DNA of 64,000 bases from G963669295 sp963669295 (GCA_963669295.1 OY769938.1:3286001-3350000), one strand, 5' to 3'; positions 27,141 to 36,966 are shown, numbered from the stretch's first letter. A program made the numbers and translations. The notes: generated by a model from the sequence alone, not told the origin.

Positions 27141-27742
27141 TTGCGGGGAATAATTATAATGTGATCTTCCTTATCGTTGGTGAGTTTGTATAGCAATACT
27201 ACATCCACCATAAAATGGGCAGCCATGGCACTTACAATGCCCCAATGTTTACTCATATATCCAATGCCAACAATTGCCAGAGTCATAAAAGCGCCATAAA
27301 TACTCATACGCCAATTGGTAGGGTTAAGATAACCGTGTAATGCTACAAACAATACTGCGGTAAACCATACGCCCAGCATCGGTTGTAAGGCTCCTCTAAA
27401 CAATACCTCTTCACCAACGCCAGCACAAAAGGAAATAAATAGGATGGAAAATGCGTTAAGATTTAAGGAGCGAATCAAACGCGAATAAGCGGTTCGGGTA
27501 GTTTGTAATACAGGCAACTTTATGACCTGCCACCCAATAAGCGCAGCCAAAAAACCATAAATCAACCCCACTGGAATCTGTTGCCATATAGGCCAACCAT
27601 GCTCAAAGATGATGGTAAACCGATTCTCAAATAAAAACACAATAATAAGATACCCTATAGCAGAAAAACCTATTAAAGTTAATGCGGCCAACCAATGTAT
27701 GCTTCGTTTTCCTCTCATCGATTCGATGAAGATAACGATCAT
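27137..27742 (-). CDS. CPBP-family intramembrane metalloprotease
   Basis: 201 residues with about six membrane segments. The CPBP (Abi/CAAX-like) motifs are present: Glu111-Glu112 and Arg116 in 'GEEVLFRG', His136 in 'FVALHGYLNP', and a last His in 'AAHFMVDVVLLY'. The family cleaves within membranes and includes CAAX proteases and bacteriocin-immunity-like proteins; the target here is unknown. It is divergent from the PorE-like gene and has no operon partner. Confidence 0.88.
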   Translation of the reverse strand: MIVIFIESMRGKRSIHWLAALTLIGFSAIGYLIIVFLFENRFTIIFEHGWPIWQQIPVGLIYGFLAALIGWQVIKLPVLQTTRTAYSRLIRSLNLNAFSILFISFCAGVGEEVLFRGALQPMLGVWFTAVLFVALHGYLNPTNWRMSIYGAFMTLAIVGIGYMSKHWGIVSAMAAHFMVDVVLLYKLTNDKEDHIIIIPRN

Positions 27743-27813
27743 TTTTAACTTTTAACAAGAGAAACGTTGTTGGTCTAATGATGATTTTTTGCGGTAAACC
27801 AAAACAAAAATAC

Positions 27814-27821
27814 TATTTTTG
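27814..27821 (+). promoter_or_regulatory. -7 promoter element of the PorE-like gene
   Basis: TATTTTTG is an exact TAnnTTTG match. A TTG at 27789-27791 (spacer 22) may be the -33 element. It lies 56 bases before the ATG at 27878. Confidence 0.55.
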
Positions 27822-27877
27822 GTGCTGCTTATAAGGCTGGTAACCTTGACGTTAACTTTTTGGAAATAAAAGAATAC

Positions 27878-29920
27878 ATGTTTAGAACATTAATTGCTTT
27901 ACTGGTAGTGCTATTTGCGATGCAAACCTTGCATGCACAAGAGAAATCGTTCAAAGAAAAGTTTGACGAGGCGCAGGGTTATTTAAAGAACGAAAACTTT
28001 GAAGAAGCACTTCCCATTCTTCTGGAGTTGTACAAAGCCGATGAAAACAATGCCAACCTGGCATATCGTGTGGGGTATTGTTATTTACAGTCGCCAACCG
28101 AAAAATCGAAGGCAGCTGAATACCTCGAAAAGTCGGAAAAAGCAGTGACGCTTACTTACGACGATGAAAGCCATAAAGAAACAGGAGTACCTCCTTATGT
28201 GTATTCCGATTTGGCAGATGCCTACCATTACAATTATAGGTTTGATGAAGCCATTGCCTTGTATAAGAAGTACAGGGAAATGTTGTACGAAGACAATGCC
28301 GAAGAATTAAACCTTATCGATAGGAAGTTGGAAATTTGTGACAACGCCATCTTGTTGATGAACACCCCTGTTAGGGTAACCATCGATAATGTTGGAGCAG
28401 ATGTTAACACCCAATACCCAGAATATGCGCCAGTAGTAACTGCCGATGAGCAAACAATGATCTTTACTTCGAGGCGTGAAGGAAGTACAGGAGATCAAAA
28501 AACCATTGATGGAAAATACTTTGAAGACATCTACATCACCAAAAAAGTAGGAGGACAATGGGGAACACCAGTCAATCTGGGAGAACCTATCAATACTGCG
28601 GATCATGAAGCTACCATTGGACTGTCGGTAGATGGACAGCGATTGATTATTTATCGGTATGCAGATGGTGAAGGAGGATTGTATGAATCGTACCTTGATG
28701 GAGAAATATGGACTGAGCCAAAGAAACTGGGCTCCGACATTAATGATGGTGGATGGAATTCACATGGTACATTAAATGCGATGGGCGATATGCTTTGCTT
28801 TACCAGCGATCGTCCTGAGGGATTTGGTGGACGCGACATCTACTTTGCAAAGCGACTCCCTAATGGAGAATGGGGATTGGTACAAAACTTTGGACCGAAC
28901 ATCAATACCATTTACGATGAGGGAAGCCCTTACCTACACCCTGATGGAAGAACATTGTTCTTTAGCTCTAAAGGACACAATACCATGGGTGGGCACGATA
29001 TTTTCATGAGCGTATTGGATGAAAATGGAGAATGGGGCAAGCCTACCAATATAGGTTATCCAGTAAACACTACGGGCGACGATGTGTTTTACATTCCTTC
29101 TGCTGATGGAAAAAGAGCATACTATTCTTCGTTTAAAGATGGTGGCCAGGGAGAGCAAGATGTATACTTACTTACCTTCCCCGAGGCAGAGGAAAAAGGA
29201 TTGACCGTATTGAAAGGATCTGTAACCAATACACGTGGCGAAATTCCACAAGGAGTAATCATCACAGTATTTGATCCCAAAACAGGAGACATTGTAGGTG
29301 AATATGCCCCAAACTCTTCTACAGGAGATTACTTGTTTATTTTACCTCCGGGCATGGATTTCGATGTGGATTACGAAGCTGATGGACACCTGTTTCATAG
29401 TTTACATTTAGATGTTCCAAAGGGTACCGCTTACAACGAAATTCATCGTGCGGTAACCATGCATCCCCTCATCATTGGCTCGGTGTTGGTGTTGAACAAT
29501 TTATACTTTGAATACGATAAAGATGTGTTGCTACCCGAGTCGGCAATAGAACTCGAAAAGGTATATCACGTATTAAACGATAACCCTGAAATTAAGGTAG
29601 AAATAGGGGGGCATACCGATTCAAAAGGTAGGGATGCATACAATATGAAGCTGTCGCAAAAACGTGCTGATGCAGTGGTGCGTGCCCTGGTAGAAAAGGG
29701 AATTGCAGCGGATCGTATGACGGCACAAGGGTATGGTGAAACCAAGCACATTGCTCCTAACGAGCACCCTGATGGAACGGATAACCCGGAAGGACGTCAA
29801 AAAAATCGCCGTACAGAATTAATCATTACCGAGGTAAGTCCGATTAAGCCAGAGCCTGCCAAACCCAAAGAAACACCCCGTCCAATAGAGGAACAGCCGG
29901 ATGGTGGTGATGGGGAATAG
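27878..29920 (+). CDS. PorE-like OmpA-family protein (TPR, PD40 propeller, regulatory-like domain, OmpA)
   Basis: 680 residues. The ATG at 27878 begins a signal peptide ending TLHAQ. Domain order: TPR-like helices (about 20-130, 'GYLKNENFEEALPILLELYKADENNANLAYRVGYCYLQS'), a PD40/WD40-like propeller (about 160-430, 'LFFSSKGHNTMGGHDIF', 'AYYSSFKDGG'), a carboxypeptidase-regulatory-like domain (about 435-530), and an OmpA peptidoglycan-binding domain (about 555-660, 'GHTDSKGRDAYNMKLSQKRADAV'). This architecture is the one described for PorE of the T9SS in Porphyromonas gingivalis. It fits a window rich in T9SS cargo, but paralogues of this architecture are common, so a T9SS role is inferred. Confidence 0.9.
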   Translation: MFRTLIALLVVLFAMQTLHAQEKSFKEKFDEAQGYLKNENFEEALPILLELYKADENNANLAYRVGYCYLQSPTEKSKAAEYLEKSEKAVTLTYDDESHKETGVPPYVYSDLADAYHYNYRFDEAIALYKKYREMLYEDNAEELNLIDRKLEICDNAILLMNTPVRVTIDNVGADVNTQYPEYAPVVTADEQTMIFTSRREGSTGDQKTIDGKYFEDIYITKKVGGQWGTPVNLGEPINTADHEATIGLSVDGQRLIIYRYADGEGGLYESYLDGEIWTEPKKLGSDINDGGWNSHGTLNAMGDMLCFTSDRPEGFGGRDIYFAKRLPNGEWGLVQNFGPNINTIYDEGSPYLHPDGRTLFFSSKGHNTMGGHDIFMSVLDENGEWGKPTNIGYPVNTTGDDVFYIPSADGKRAYYSSFKDGGQGEQDVYLLTFPEAEEKGLTVLKGSVTNTRGEIPQGVIITVFDPKTGDIVGEYAPNSSTGDYLFILPPGMDFDVDYEADGHLFHSLHLDVPKGTAYNEIHRAVTMHPLIIGSVLVLNNLYFEYDKDVLLPESAIELEKVYHVLNDNPEIKVEIGGHTDSKGRDAYNMKLSQKRADAVVRALVEKGIAADRMTAQGYGETKHIAPNEHPDGTDNPEGRQKNRRTELIITEVSPIKPEPAKPKETPRPIEEQPDGGDGE

Positions 29921-29932
29921 TCTTATTACATA

Positions 29933-30835
29933 TTAAAAAAGACTGGTTTGTTGCGATGCCGGGTCTATGTATGGGCGTGGAGGTGTTATTTGCACCCCAT
30001 CAATCTGATTCAAGGTGTTGGCTAGATGAATAGCAATTTCAACATTTAAATGCTCTTCGGGCTGATGCAGGAAAAAATAAACCTCTTTCAGTCCCTTGCC
30101 CATCCAGTCTTCTAACTGCTTACCCCAGGCATCTAAACGCTCAAAATCAGTAGGGTGATGCCGATTGCCTACAAAACGAATAATTACAGTATCGGAAGTA
30201 AGGCGTTGATGCAATACATCGCGCCTGCCAGCAACATCGGTAATGATGCTAACAATATTATAATGTTCAAACAAAGCGAACAATTTATGCTTCCATTCGG
30301 GCTTAAACCATTCTTTGTTGCGTACTTCTATCGATAACCTGGTATCGGAAGGGAATTGAGCTACATACTGCATTAAATCACCAAAGCGAACCGGGGTGAA
30401 ATTTTGAGGTAGTAAGAGAAAAGCAGGCCCAAGGTTGTGGCCAAAAATAGCAATGTCTTCACAAAAGCTTTTGGTGGCAAATTCAGCGCCAATCAAATAC
30501 CTGAAGTGACTGATATCTTTAGGAACCTTTGGGCAAAATTTGAACTCAGGCGGCACCATTTTCGACCATTTTAGCAAGGAGGCACGATTTACCCCATAGA
30601 AGGTGGTGTTTAACTCAATGGCATTGAATTGCCTGGAATAATGGTGTAAAAAATCAGAAGCTTTGGTGTTTTTTGGATATAATTTTCCTTCAAACCCACT
30701 CCATTGAGGGCAGGCGAGGTAAATATTTACTGGTTTAGAGGAGGCTATTCGTTGCAACATCACCTCATTTTCAGGAGGGGAAAGCGGAAGTGTAAAATCT
30801 ACCGCATCAACACGATCTACTTTACCAAATTTCAT
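29933..30835 (-). CDS. DUF72 (YecE-like) protein
   Basis: 300 residues with no signal peptide. It matches the DUF72 family: 'IYLACPQWSGFEGKLYPKN', 'FLHHYSRQFNAIELNTTFYG', 'FKFCPKVPKDISH', 'YFFLHQPEEHLNVEIA'. The family has a TIM-barrel fold and no settled reaction. It is convergent with the PorE-like gene (12 bases between stops) and is separated from the AAA/VWA pair upstream by only about 45 bases on the same strand, so it may be the last gene of that transcript. Confidence 0.88.
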   Translation of the reverse strand: MKFGKVDRVDAVDFTLPLSPPENEVMLQRIASSKPVNIYLACPQWSGFEGKLYPKNTKASDFLHHYSRQFNAIELNTTFYGVNRASLLKWSKMVPPEFKFCPKVPKDISHFRYLIGAEFATKSFCEDIAIFGHNLGPAFLLLPQNFTPVRFGDLMQYVAQFPSDTRLSIEVRNKEWFKPEWKHKLFALFEHYNIVSIITDVAGRRDVLHQRLTSDTVIIRFVGNRHHPTDFERLDAWGKQLEDWMGKGLKEVYFFLHQPEEHLNVEIAIHLANTLNQIDGVQITPPRPYIDPASQQTSLF

Positions 30836-30880
30836 ACTGTATCAAGCAATATTTAGCTCAAATTTGGTGAATCAATGCAT

Positions 30881-32371
30881 TTAGTTTAGCTCATCATCGT
30901 CGTAGTCAAAATCATTGTCCATCGAAAACACAGAATTGAGCAAATCTTTAAAGTTTAAACCAGTTTCCAGGATGTTTTTACTAATGATAGAATATTCTGC
31001 CAAACCGTGCAACACAAATTCCATCCATAGCTGTTGTTCTGTACTGTTTTTCTTATACCTGTTTACCAACAACTGTAAACCATCAATTTTTTGAAGTGCC
31101 TGCTGATAATCGTGACCTGAAGCATTATTGGGTAAGTCAATTTCATTGGTGTTGAACCAATTAATGATGGGTTCGTAAGGGTTATGCTCCTTACTGCGTT
31201 TCATGGTTTCTGGATCGGGAAAATGAATGGCGAATTGCGACCGAATGGCTTTGCCAATCAAATGATGGGCCACGCCAATAGCTCCTTCTTGCTCGCCTTC
31301 ATATACCAATTCCACTTTGCCAGTAATGGCAGGAATAACACCAAATAAATCGCTTAACCGTACCTGGGTAGTACTTTCATTATTGATTAATGCCCTGCGT
31401 TCGGCAGCACTTACAAGGTTTTCATATGCAGTAATGGTGAGTCGGGCTGATACCCCACTTTTAGGATCAATGTATTCGCTATTACGAGCCTCAAATGCTA
31501 CTTGTTCTATCAAATCTTCTAACAGTTCAGGAACAGTTACTCGTTCGTTTTGTGCGGCATTGATATCAGCCTCTTGCCGTGTAATTTGTTTAGAAATTTC
31601 GATAGACTTTGGATAATGTGTAATTACCTGACTTTGAATACGATCTTTCAAAGGAGTAATAATAGAGCCCCGGTTGGTATAATCTTCAGGGTTGGCAGTA
31701 AACACAAATTGAAGGTCGAGAGGCAATCGTAATTTAAAGCCTCTTATCTGGATGTCTCCTTCTTGTAAAATGTTGAACAACGATACCTGTATTCTGGGTT
31801 GCAAGTCGGGCAATTCGTTGATTACAAAAATACCGCGATTGGCTCGGGGGACCAATCCGAAATGAATCACTCGTTCATCAGCATAATCAAGTTTTAGGTT
31901 AGCCGCTTTAATAGGATCTGTGTCGCCAATAAGGTCGGCTACGGTAACATCTGGGGTAGCCAATTTTTCGGTATATCGTTCAGACCGGTGCCACCAGCTA
32001 ATAGGGGTGTTATCACCTTCCTTTTCAATTAAATCAATAGCATACCTGGAAATAGGACGAAATGGATCATCATTTAATTCGGCTCCTTTTACTACTGGAA
32101 TGTATTCGTCCAATAAAGATACCATCTGTCGCGCTATTCGTGTTTTTGCTTGCCCTCGCAATCCTAATAAGTTGATGTTATGGCGTGATAATATGGCACG
32201 CTCAATGTCGGGAATGACAGAATCTTCGTAGCCCAATATCCCTTCAAACACCTTTTGGCCATCGCGTAGGCGAGCCATTAAATTATCTCTTAACTCCTCT
32301 TTGATGGTTTTGGGAGTATATCCTTCCTTTTTTAGTTCGCCTAATGTTTTAGCGGCAGTCTTCATCTTCAT
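30881..32371 (-). CDS. AAA+ ATPase of the MoxR/magnesium-chelatase type
   Basis: 496 residues from the ATG at 32371, 1 base after the VWA gene's stop (an earlier ATG at 32413 would overlap that gene by 41 bases). Walker A is at about 70-77 ('LLGLRGQAKT'); the Walker B region reads 'GIFVINELPDL'; the sensor region reads 'FVFTANPEDYTNRG'. The C-terminus ends in an acidic tail. Such ATPases work with VWA proteins as metal-chelatase-like or MoxR-type remodelling machines, and the partner is encoded directly upstream. There is no chlorophyll or cobalamin context, so a chelatase function should not be assumed. Confidence 0.88.
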   Translation of the reverse strand: MKMKTAAKTLGELKKEGYTPKTIKEELRDNLMARLRDGQKVFEGILGYEDSVIPDIERAILSRHNINLLGLRGQAKTRIARQMVSLLDEYIPVVKGAELNDDPFRPISRYAIDLIEKEGDNTPISWWHRSERYTEKLATPDVTVADLIGDTDPIKAANLKLDYADERVIHFGLVPRANRGIFVINELPDLQPRIQVSLFNILQEGDIQIRGFKLRLPLDLQFVFTANPEDYTNRGSIITPLKDRIQSQVITHYPKSIEISKQITRQEADINAAQNERVTVPELLEDLIEQVAFEARNSEYIDPKSGVSARLTITAYENLVSAAERRALINNESTTQVRLSDLFGVIPAITGKVELVYEGEQEGAIGVAHHLIGKAIRSQFAIHFPDPETMKRSKEHNPYEPIINWFNTNEIDLPNNASGHDYQQALQKIDGLQLLVNRYKKNSTEQQLWMEFVLHGLAEYSIISKNILETGLNFKDLLNSVFSMDNDFDYDDDELN

Positions 32372-32372
32372 A

Positions 32373-33476
32373 TTAACGCATTTTCTTTCTTCGGTTGCTT
32401 TCGTAATCTTCAAAAATATAATCGCCCAAACCCTTTAAACTGGTATAAAAAGCCCGTCCATTGTTGGCCTCGGTAAAATCTTCAACAAATCGTTGCAGAT
32501 AAGGATCGCGGGCAATCATAAAAGTGGTAATGGGGATTTTTATTTTGCGGCATTGCGCAGCAAGATTCAATGTTTTATTCACAATGGTTGGATCGAGTCC
32601 AAAACTGTTCATATAATACTCACCATTTGGTTGTTTAATACAAGATGGTTTGCCATCCGTAATCATGAAAATTTGCTTATTCGAATGTTTCTTACGACGT
32701 AAAATGTCCATGGCAAGCTCCAGCCCTGCAACAGTATTGGTATGGTAAGGCCCCACTTTTAAATAGGGCAAATCTTTAATGCTTACCTGCCAGGCATCAT
32801 TGCCAAATACTACAATGTCTAAGGTGTCTTTAGGGTACTTGGTAGTAATAAGCTCAGCCAATGCCATGGCTACTTTTTTGGCAGGAGTAATGCGATCCTC
32901 TCCGTATAAAATCATGGAGTGCGAAATGTCGATCATTAACACCGTAGCGCTGTAGGTTTTGTGCTCTTGCTCTACAATTTCCAAATCATCCTCTGTAAGA
33001 TGAAAATTTCCAATGCCATGATTTACCTGTGCGTTTTTAATCGATTCGGTATAATCGATTTGATCCAACCCATCTCCAAATTGAAATTTTCTACGATCGG
33101 ATGTTGCTTCATCGCCAAGACCGGTAAATGTGGTTTTATGGTTGCCCTTCCCACCGCGTTTTAGTTTGCCGAATATCTGATCCAATGATCGCTTGCGAAT
33201 CACTTGTTCGGTTTTTCCAGTCATCTTCCTTCCACCGCCTTGCCCTGCATCATCACCAATGTATCCTTTCTTTTTAAGGTCTTCAATAAAGTCGTCCACG
33301 GTATAGTTGTCGTCGGTAAGGTTGTGCGCATCATCTACCTCTCTTAGCCAGTCCAATGCTTCATCCACATCGCCAGAAGTATATACCAACATCTCCAAAA
33401 AAATCTCCAGCAACTTATCAAAAGGGTGCTGCCATTTTTTTTGCGCTATGTATTTTGTGAATCGATGGCCAATCAT
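32373..33476 (-). CDS. VWA-domain protein, partner of the AAA+ ATPase
   Basis: 367 residues, cytoplasmic. The N-terminal 150 residues are helical and charged; the VWA domain (about 165-355) has a MIDAS motif 'LMIDISHSM' and later 'MITDGKPS' and 'GLELAMDILRRKK'. It lies upstream of the AAA+ gene with a 1-base gap, the standard arrangement for VWA/MoxR pairs. It is thought to present substrates or metal to the ATPase. The substrate is unknown. No CRISPR-, toxin- or tellurium-type neighbours are present. Confidence 0.88.
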   Translation of the reverse strand: MIGHRFTKYIAQKKWQHPFDKLLEIFLEMLVYTSGDVDEALDWLREVDDAHNLTDDNYTVDDFIEDLKKKGYIGDDAGQGGGRKMTGKTEQVIRKRSLDQIFGKLKRGGKGNHKTTFTGLGDEATSDRRKFQFGDGLDQIDYTESIKNAQVNHGIGNFHLTEDDLEIVEQEHKTYSATVLMIDISHSMILYGEDRITPAKKVAMALAELITTKYPKDTLDIVVFGNDAWQVSIKDLPYLKVGPYHTNTVAGLELAMDILRRKKHSNKQIFMITDGKPSCIKQPNGEYYMNSFGLDPTIVNKTLNLAAQCRKIKIPITTFMIARDPYLQRFVEDFTEANNGRAFYTSLKGLGDYIFEDYESNRRKKMR

Positions 33477-33644
33477 TATTTACAAGGTAAGGAATATACC
33501 TCATTTAATGAACAGGCAGAAAGACAGAAAGTTCATTTGTTTGGCGAAAGTGTTGAAAAGCTAATTGCTTGTTGTAAGGTAGTTGCCTCAGGCCTACAAT
33601 TGCTCTTTATGGCATAAGGTGTATAATGGCACTGTTTTCTTTGC

Positions 33645-33652
33645 TACTTTTG
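33645..33652 (+). promoter_or_regulatory. -7 promoter element of the MscS gene
   Basis: TACTTTTG is an exact TAnnTTTG, 17 bases before the ATG at 33670. It rules out the upstream in-frame starts from 33583. Confidence 0.55.
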
Positions 33653-33669
33653 TTGTAGAAAACAATGGC

Positions 33670-34956
33670 ATGCAAGTAGACGGTACCATCGCGGAAACGG
33701 AAAATGAAATGGCGGAGTGGCTTACCAATTGGCTCATCACCGATATGGGTGTGGCCGAAGACACCGCTACTTACCTCAAGTTATTTATATTGCTGGGAGC
33801 ATTAATAATTGTTTGTGCCATCGTATGGTTTTTGGCTCGATTAATTATGGTGAAGCTGATTTCGAGGGTGGTGTCAAAAACCAAAACCAAGTGGGATGAT
33901 TACATGTTGCAGCGGAAAGTATTCAAGAAGCTGGCACATATCTTCCCTGCGGTTATTTTTGAAGCTTCCATTCCAGTAGTATTTGCCGATTTCGAATGGT
34001 TGATCCCTGTGGCTTTTGCCTTCACTTACATATACATGGTGGTGGTAGTAATGATGGTAGTGAATGCCATGTTGAATGCCATTATTGATATTCTACTCGA
34101 TAAGCCAAGGTTGAAAGATAAGCCTATTCAAAGTTATATACAGCTGGCTAAAATCTTTAACTTCTTCATTTGTGGGGTACTTATCATCTCTATAGCATTA
34201 GATAAATCGCCCATCTACTTTTTCAGCGCATTGGGAGCAATGACAGCTGTAATTTTGCTCATTTTTAAAGACACCATTTTAGGGTTTGTAGCAAGCATTC
34301 AGTTGGCAGTAAACGATATGGTGCGCATTGGAGATTGGGTTACTATGCCCAAATACGGAGCTGATGGCGATATTATGGAAATCAACCTTACTACGGTAAA
34401 GGTGCGTAACTTTGATCGTACGGTAACCACTATTCCTACTTATGCTTTTATTTCAGATTCGTTTAAGAATTGGCGGGGAATGGAAGAGTCAGATGGTCGT
34501 CGCATTAAGCGTTCTATCAATGTAACTATTAGTAGCATAAGGTTTTGTTCACCAGAAATGATGGGGCGGTTTTCTAAGTTTCAACTCATTGCTGATTATG
34601 TAAAGGAACGAAAGGAAGAAATAGAGGTGTATAACAAGGAAAATGACATTGATACCACCCAATTAATTAATGGACGAAACATGACCAATATAGGCGTGTT
34701 TAGAAAGTATATTGAAGCATACTTACGAAACAATCAACACATCAATAAGAACATGACGTGTATGGTACGTCAACTAACACCTACTGAAACCGGGTTGCCA
34801 ATGGAAATCTATGCATTTAGCTCAGATAAAAATTGGGTGAATTACGAAGGCATTATGGCCGATATTTTTGACCATATCTTTGCTGCTGCTCCTGAGTTTG
34901 ATCTTGAAATTTTCCAAAGCCCCACTGGAGTTGACTTCAATCAATTGGCTCGATAG
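33670..34956 (+). CDS. MscS-family mechanosensitive channel
   Basis: 428 residues from the ATG at 33670 (start set by the -7 element). About five membrane segments lie in residues 25-225. The pore-lining helix and beta domain are recognisable in 'FFSALGAMTAVILLIFKDTILGFVASIQLAVNDMVRIGDWV' (two short stretches of this are the MscS signature) and 'TTVKVRNFDRTVTTIPTYAFIS'. The C-terminus is cytoplasmic. It releases solutes on membrane tension. It resembles the YbdG-like branch with a long C-terminal domain, though this placement is tentative. Confidence 0.9.
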   Translation: MQVDGTIAETENEMAEWLTNWLITDMGVAEDTATYLKLFILLGALIIVCAIVWFLARLIMVKLISRVVSKTKTKWDDYMLQRKVFKKLAHIFPAVIFEASIPVVFADFEWLIPVAFAFTYIYMVVVVMMVVNAMLNAIIDILLDKPRLKDKPIQSYIQLAKIFNFFICGVLIISIALDKSPIYFFSALGAMTAVILLIFKDTILGFVASIQLAVNDMVRIGDWVTMPKYGADGDIMEINLTTVKVRNFDRTVTTIPTYAFISDSFKNWRGMEESDGRRIKRSINVTISSIRFCSPEMMGRFSKFQLIADYVKERKEEIEVYNKENDIDTTQLINGRNMTNIGVFRKYIEAYLRNNQHINKNMTCMVRQLTPTETGLPMEIYAFSSDKNWVNYEGIMADIFDHIFAAAPEFDLEIFQSPTGVDFNQLAR

Positions 34957-34963
34957 GGTACAG

Positions 34964-34993
34964 TTGTTTTTGTGGAGGAAAATATTAATTTTG
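34964..34993 (+). promoter_or_regulatory. Promoter of the DUF4870-like gene (TTG-N19-TAATTTTG)
   Basis: TTG at 34964-34966, 19 bases, then TAATTTTG at 34986-34993, all matching the Bacteroidota consensus; 23 bases before the ATG at 35017. Confidence 0.6.
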
Positions 34994-35016
34994 ATTGACC
35001 AACAAAACGAACCACC

Positions 35017-35358
35017 ATGGAAGATAAGAAAACGATTGCAATTGTAAGTTACCTCACCCTCATAGGTTGGGTAGTAGCTTTAGTCATGCATCAGAATAAT
35101 AAATCAAGTCTTGGCGCATTTCATCTCCGACAGGCATTAGGGTTATTCCTAACATGGATTGCACTTTGGATTGTTGGGCTTATGCTGGCCATCATTCCTT
35201 TTATTGGATGGCTAATTATGGTGATTATCTTACCGTTGGGAGGAATAGGCATTTTAATTTTCCTTATCCTAGGCATTATTTCTGCTGCGAATGAGGAGGA
35301 AAAGCCACTTCCGATAGTGGGTGATTTTTACCAGAAACTACTTAAAGGAATCAATTAA
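35017..35358 (+). CDS. DUF4870-like small membrane protein
   Basis: 113 residues with about three membrane segments. 'IAIVSYLTLIGWVVALVMHQNNKSSLGAFHLRQALGLF' contains the phrase pattern of DUF4870 (YtcA/TM2-like) proteins, where a first helix is followed by a short polar loop and 'HxRQA'. The function of the family is unknown. It has its own promoter and is convergent with the M28 peptidase (1 base between stops). Confidence 0.8.
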   Translation: MEDKKTIAIVSYLTLIGWVVALVMHQNNKSSLGAFHLRQALGLFLTWIALWIVGLMLAIIPFIGWLIMVIILPLGGIGILIFLILGIISAANEEEKPLPIVGDFYQKLLKGIN

Positions 35359-35359
35359 T

Positions 35360-36748
35360 TTATTTCACGGCTTTCAGTCCGTACTTATCGATCAGATAAA
35401 CGAGTGTTGCCATAGAAGCAGCACCCAGTTCCAATTCTCTTTTGTTTACTGATTCAAATACATCAGTAGGGGCATGGTGGTAATCAAAGTAGCGTTGCGA
35501 ATCGGGTACCAGACCTGCCAAAATTCCAGTGCCATTAGCCTTTAGAGGAGAAATGTCAACACCACCATAACCTTTTTCAAGAATGTGCAATTTATAAGGC
35601 TCAAGCAACTCGCCCCACTGCTGCATTTGTTCTAGTTTTACGTCATCTTCGGTATCAAATGTAAAACCACGAGGAGCAAATCCACCGCGATCACTTTCAA
35701 TTGCCGCCAGGTGATATTCTTTGTTTTCAGCAGCTAATCGGGCATATGTCTTCCCACCGTTGTTGCCATTCTCTTCATTGATGAACAATACAGCACGTAA
35801 AGTCCGTTTGGGCTGAATACCAAGATTCTTGAATAAGTGTAATACCTCCATCGATTGTACCACGCCTGCACCATCATCATGTGCTCCTTCACCCGTGTCC
35901 CACGAGTCGAGGTGTCCACCTACCAGAATAATTTCTTCAGGATGTGTACTGCCTTTGATCTCGCCAACAACATTGTATTGTTTTTTGTCGGGCAGCAGCT
36001 CGCAATTCATTTTTAGCCGAACAGTAATGCGTTTCTCTTTTTTTAGTGTAGCACTTAGCAGGTCAGCATCAGCTGTGCCAATTGCGCAAGCTGGAATTTT
36101 CTTCACACCATCCTCATAACGCATCGCTCCAGTATGTGGTTGCTGATCGTTTTTATGACTCATAGAGCGTACAATAGTAGCAAGGGCACCAAATTTTGAG
36201 GCCTCTACTGCACCACTCGAACGTTGGTCCACACAGCCACCATAGGCATGGAAAGTATCAATATGCCTTGGCTCCATCGGGCGATTATAAAACACAATTT
36301 TGCCTTCAACATTTTCGCGCCCCAACTTTTTTAAATCACTCAAGTGATGTACCTCAATAATCTCTGCTTCCAAATAACCCTTTGTACCAATTGAACCGCC
36401 CAAAGCACATACATTCATGGGTTTTTTGCCAAGAATAGATGATTGAGTAACGAGTAATTCTTCTTTATCTCCACGTACCCAATGAGGAACCATTACTTCC
36501 TGCAAAAAAACACGATCCAAATCATAGCCATCCATCACGCGTTTTCCCCACTCAATGGCTTTGTCAGCCTCGGGCGATCCACTCAGTCTTCCGCCAATTT
36601 GTTTGCACAAGTGCCGAAGGTTTTCATAACATTCGCCATTGGTTAGTGCCTGATCAAATATGCGTCGAATAGCCAACGAATCATTGGGCTGGGAAAAACC
36701 AATAACAACAGAAAGTATAAGTAATAGGGTAATGGTAGCTTTCTTCAT
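35360..36748 (-). CDS. Secreted M28-family zinc peptidase (carboxypeptidase Q-like)
   Basis: 462 residues with a signal peptide (ending IGFSQ). A PA-like insert (about 110-240) interrupts the M28 domain. Zinc and catalytic residues: His279 and Asp281 ('GGHLDSWD'), Asp291 or Asp292 ('GAHDDGAG'), Glu325-Glu326 ('INEENGNNGG'), Asp353, and the last His in 'YFDYHHAP'. It is an exported aminopeptidase or dipeptidase of the carboxypeptidase Q type. No sorting domain is present, so periplasmic action is likely. Confidence 0.92.
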   Translation of the reverse strand: MKKATITLLLILSVVIGFSQPNDSLAIRRIFDQALTNGECYENLRHLCKQIGGRLSGSPEADKAIEWGKRVMDGYDLDRVFLQEVMVPHWVRGDKEELLVTQSSILGKKPMNVCALGGSIGTKGYLEAEIIEVHHLSDLKKLGRENVEGKIVFYNRPMEPRHIDTFHAYGGCVDQRSSGAVEASKFGALATIVRSMSHKNDQQPHTGAMRYEDGVKKIPACAIGTADADLLSATLKKEKRITVRLKMNCELLPDKKQYNVVGEIKGSTHPEEIILVGGHLDSWDTGEGAHDDGAGVVQSMEVLHLFKNLGIQPKRTLRAVLFINEENGNNGGKTYARLAAENKEYHLAAIESDRGGFAPRGFTFDTEDDVKLEQMQQWGELLEPYKLHILEKGYGGVDISPLKANGTGILAGLVPDSQRYFDYHHAPTDVFESVNKRELELGAASMATLVYLIDKYGLKAVK

Positions 36749-36966
36749 GAGTTAACATTTAACTACCTAAAATTACAAATAAATGGGTGAAGGATAATGG
36801 AAATCAGTGAAATGTTAGATGGATGTAGCATAATAGGTGACGGATTATACAAGAGGAGTGATGGTTGAGCACAGGAAGCCATCCTTTGATTCCATACATA
36901 GTATATGTTCGACAGCTTTTTGGAATAGTTTTTGCACATTAAAATGCGCACACACACAATTGCTTC

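Noticed and set aside
30881..33476. Magnesium or cobalt chelatase
   Set aside because: No tetrapyrrole genes nearby, and the VWA/AAA pairing is shared by many unrelated MoxR systems.
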